A stretch of 32,202 nt of DNA from Levilactobacillus fujinensis (lineage in GTDB: Bacteria > Bacillota > Bacilli > Lactobacillales > Lactobacillaceae): NCBI RefSeq assembly GCF_003946335.1, contig NZ_RHNX01000033.1, forward strand, positions 1 through 32,202, read 5' to 3'. Shown piece by piece: positions 32,197 through 32,202 of the stretch (positions are counted from its first letter, which is position 1; each line of letters begins with the position of its first letter). The notes beneath the pieces were generated by a model that saw only the letters and a program-made list of their open reading frames with translations, was not told where the DNA came from and ran no database searches. The translations under genes were made by a program, and so were the position numbers.

Positions 32197-32202
32197 GTAT
32201 GA

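Overview
The window looks like chromosomal core DNA of a Lactobacillaceae species (Lactobacillales), probably from the Levilactobacillus/Lactiplantibacillus side of the family. Reasons: near-balanced base composition; strong Shine-Dalgarno sites with many GTG/TTG starts; a Prp protease gene between rplU and rpmA with an extended L27; a DUF3042 gene; a glnR-glnA pair with TGTNA-N7-TNACA operators; and a surface protein ending in the lactobacillar sorting signal LPQTNE. The genus is inference. No rRNA, tRNA, CRISPR, transposase or prophage gene was found.

Layout. 129-2786 (minus): YfhO-type membrane protein. 3405-5471: class B penicillin-binding protein. 5629-8997: rpmG, then a close-packed run of 5-formyltetrahydrofolate cyclo-ligase, rhomboid protease, YqgQ, ROK glucokinase and a rhodanese-like protein lacking the usual cysteine. 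It ends at a two-way terminator shared with the convergent small gene 9212-9388 (DUF3042). 9389-10536: 1.1 kb without a convincing gene, holding a repeat copy and a strongly folded 182-bp element. 10537-12206: overlapping glpQ-like gene and miaA. 12642-14416: glnR-glnA behind GlnR boxes. 14670-17040: two unrecognised genes followed by a dimeric-type dUTPase. 17366-18022: TetR-type regulator. 18166-19159: rplU-prp-rpmA. 19255-21863: Xaa-Pro peptidase, efp, yqhY (Asp23 family), nusB. 22283-28772: folD-xseA-xseB-ispA-tlyA-argR-recN, overlapping or tightly spaced as far as tlyA. 28931-31441: LPQTN-anchored adhesin with three Cna-B-like domains and a serine-rich stalk encoded by 45-bp tandem repeats. 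31578-32048: small secreted protein.

Most of this is syntenic housekeeping: ribosome and tRNA maturation, C1-folate metabolism, nitrogen assimilation, isoprenoid and DNA repair functions, and cell-wall synthesis, with a surface-protein region at the right end.

The least explained content is between genes. Five long gaps (upstream of pbp2B, glpQ, glnR, tetR and folD) carry diverged copies of one repeat family in both orientations, differing mainly by transitions. The copy upstream of glpQ appears to contain about 390 bp of extra sequence relative to the copy upstream of folD, and the folded element lies in that extra part. All alignments and pairings were done by eye.
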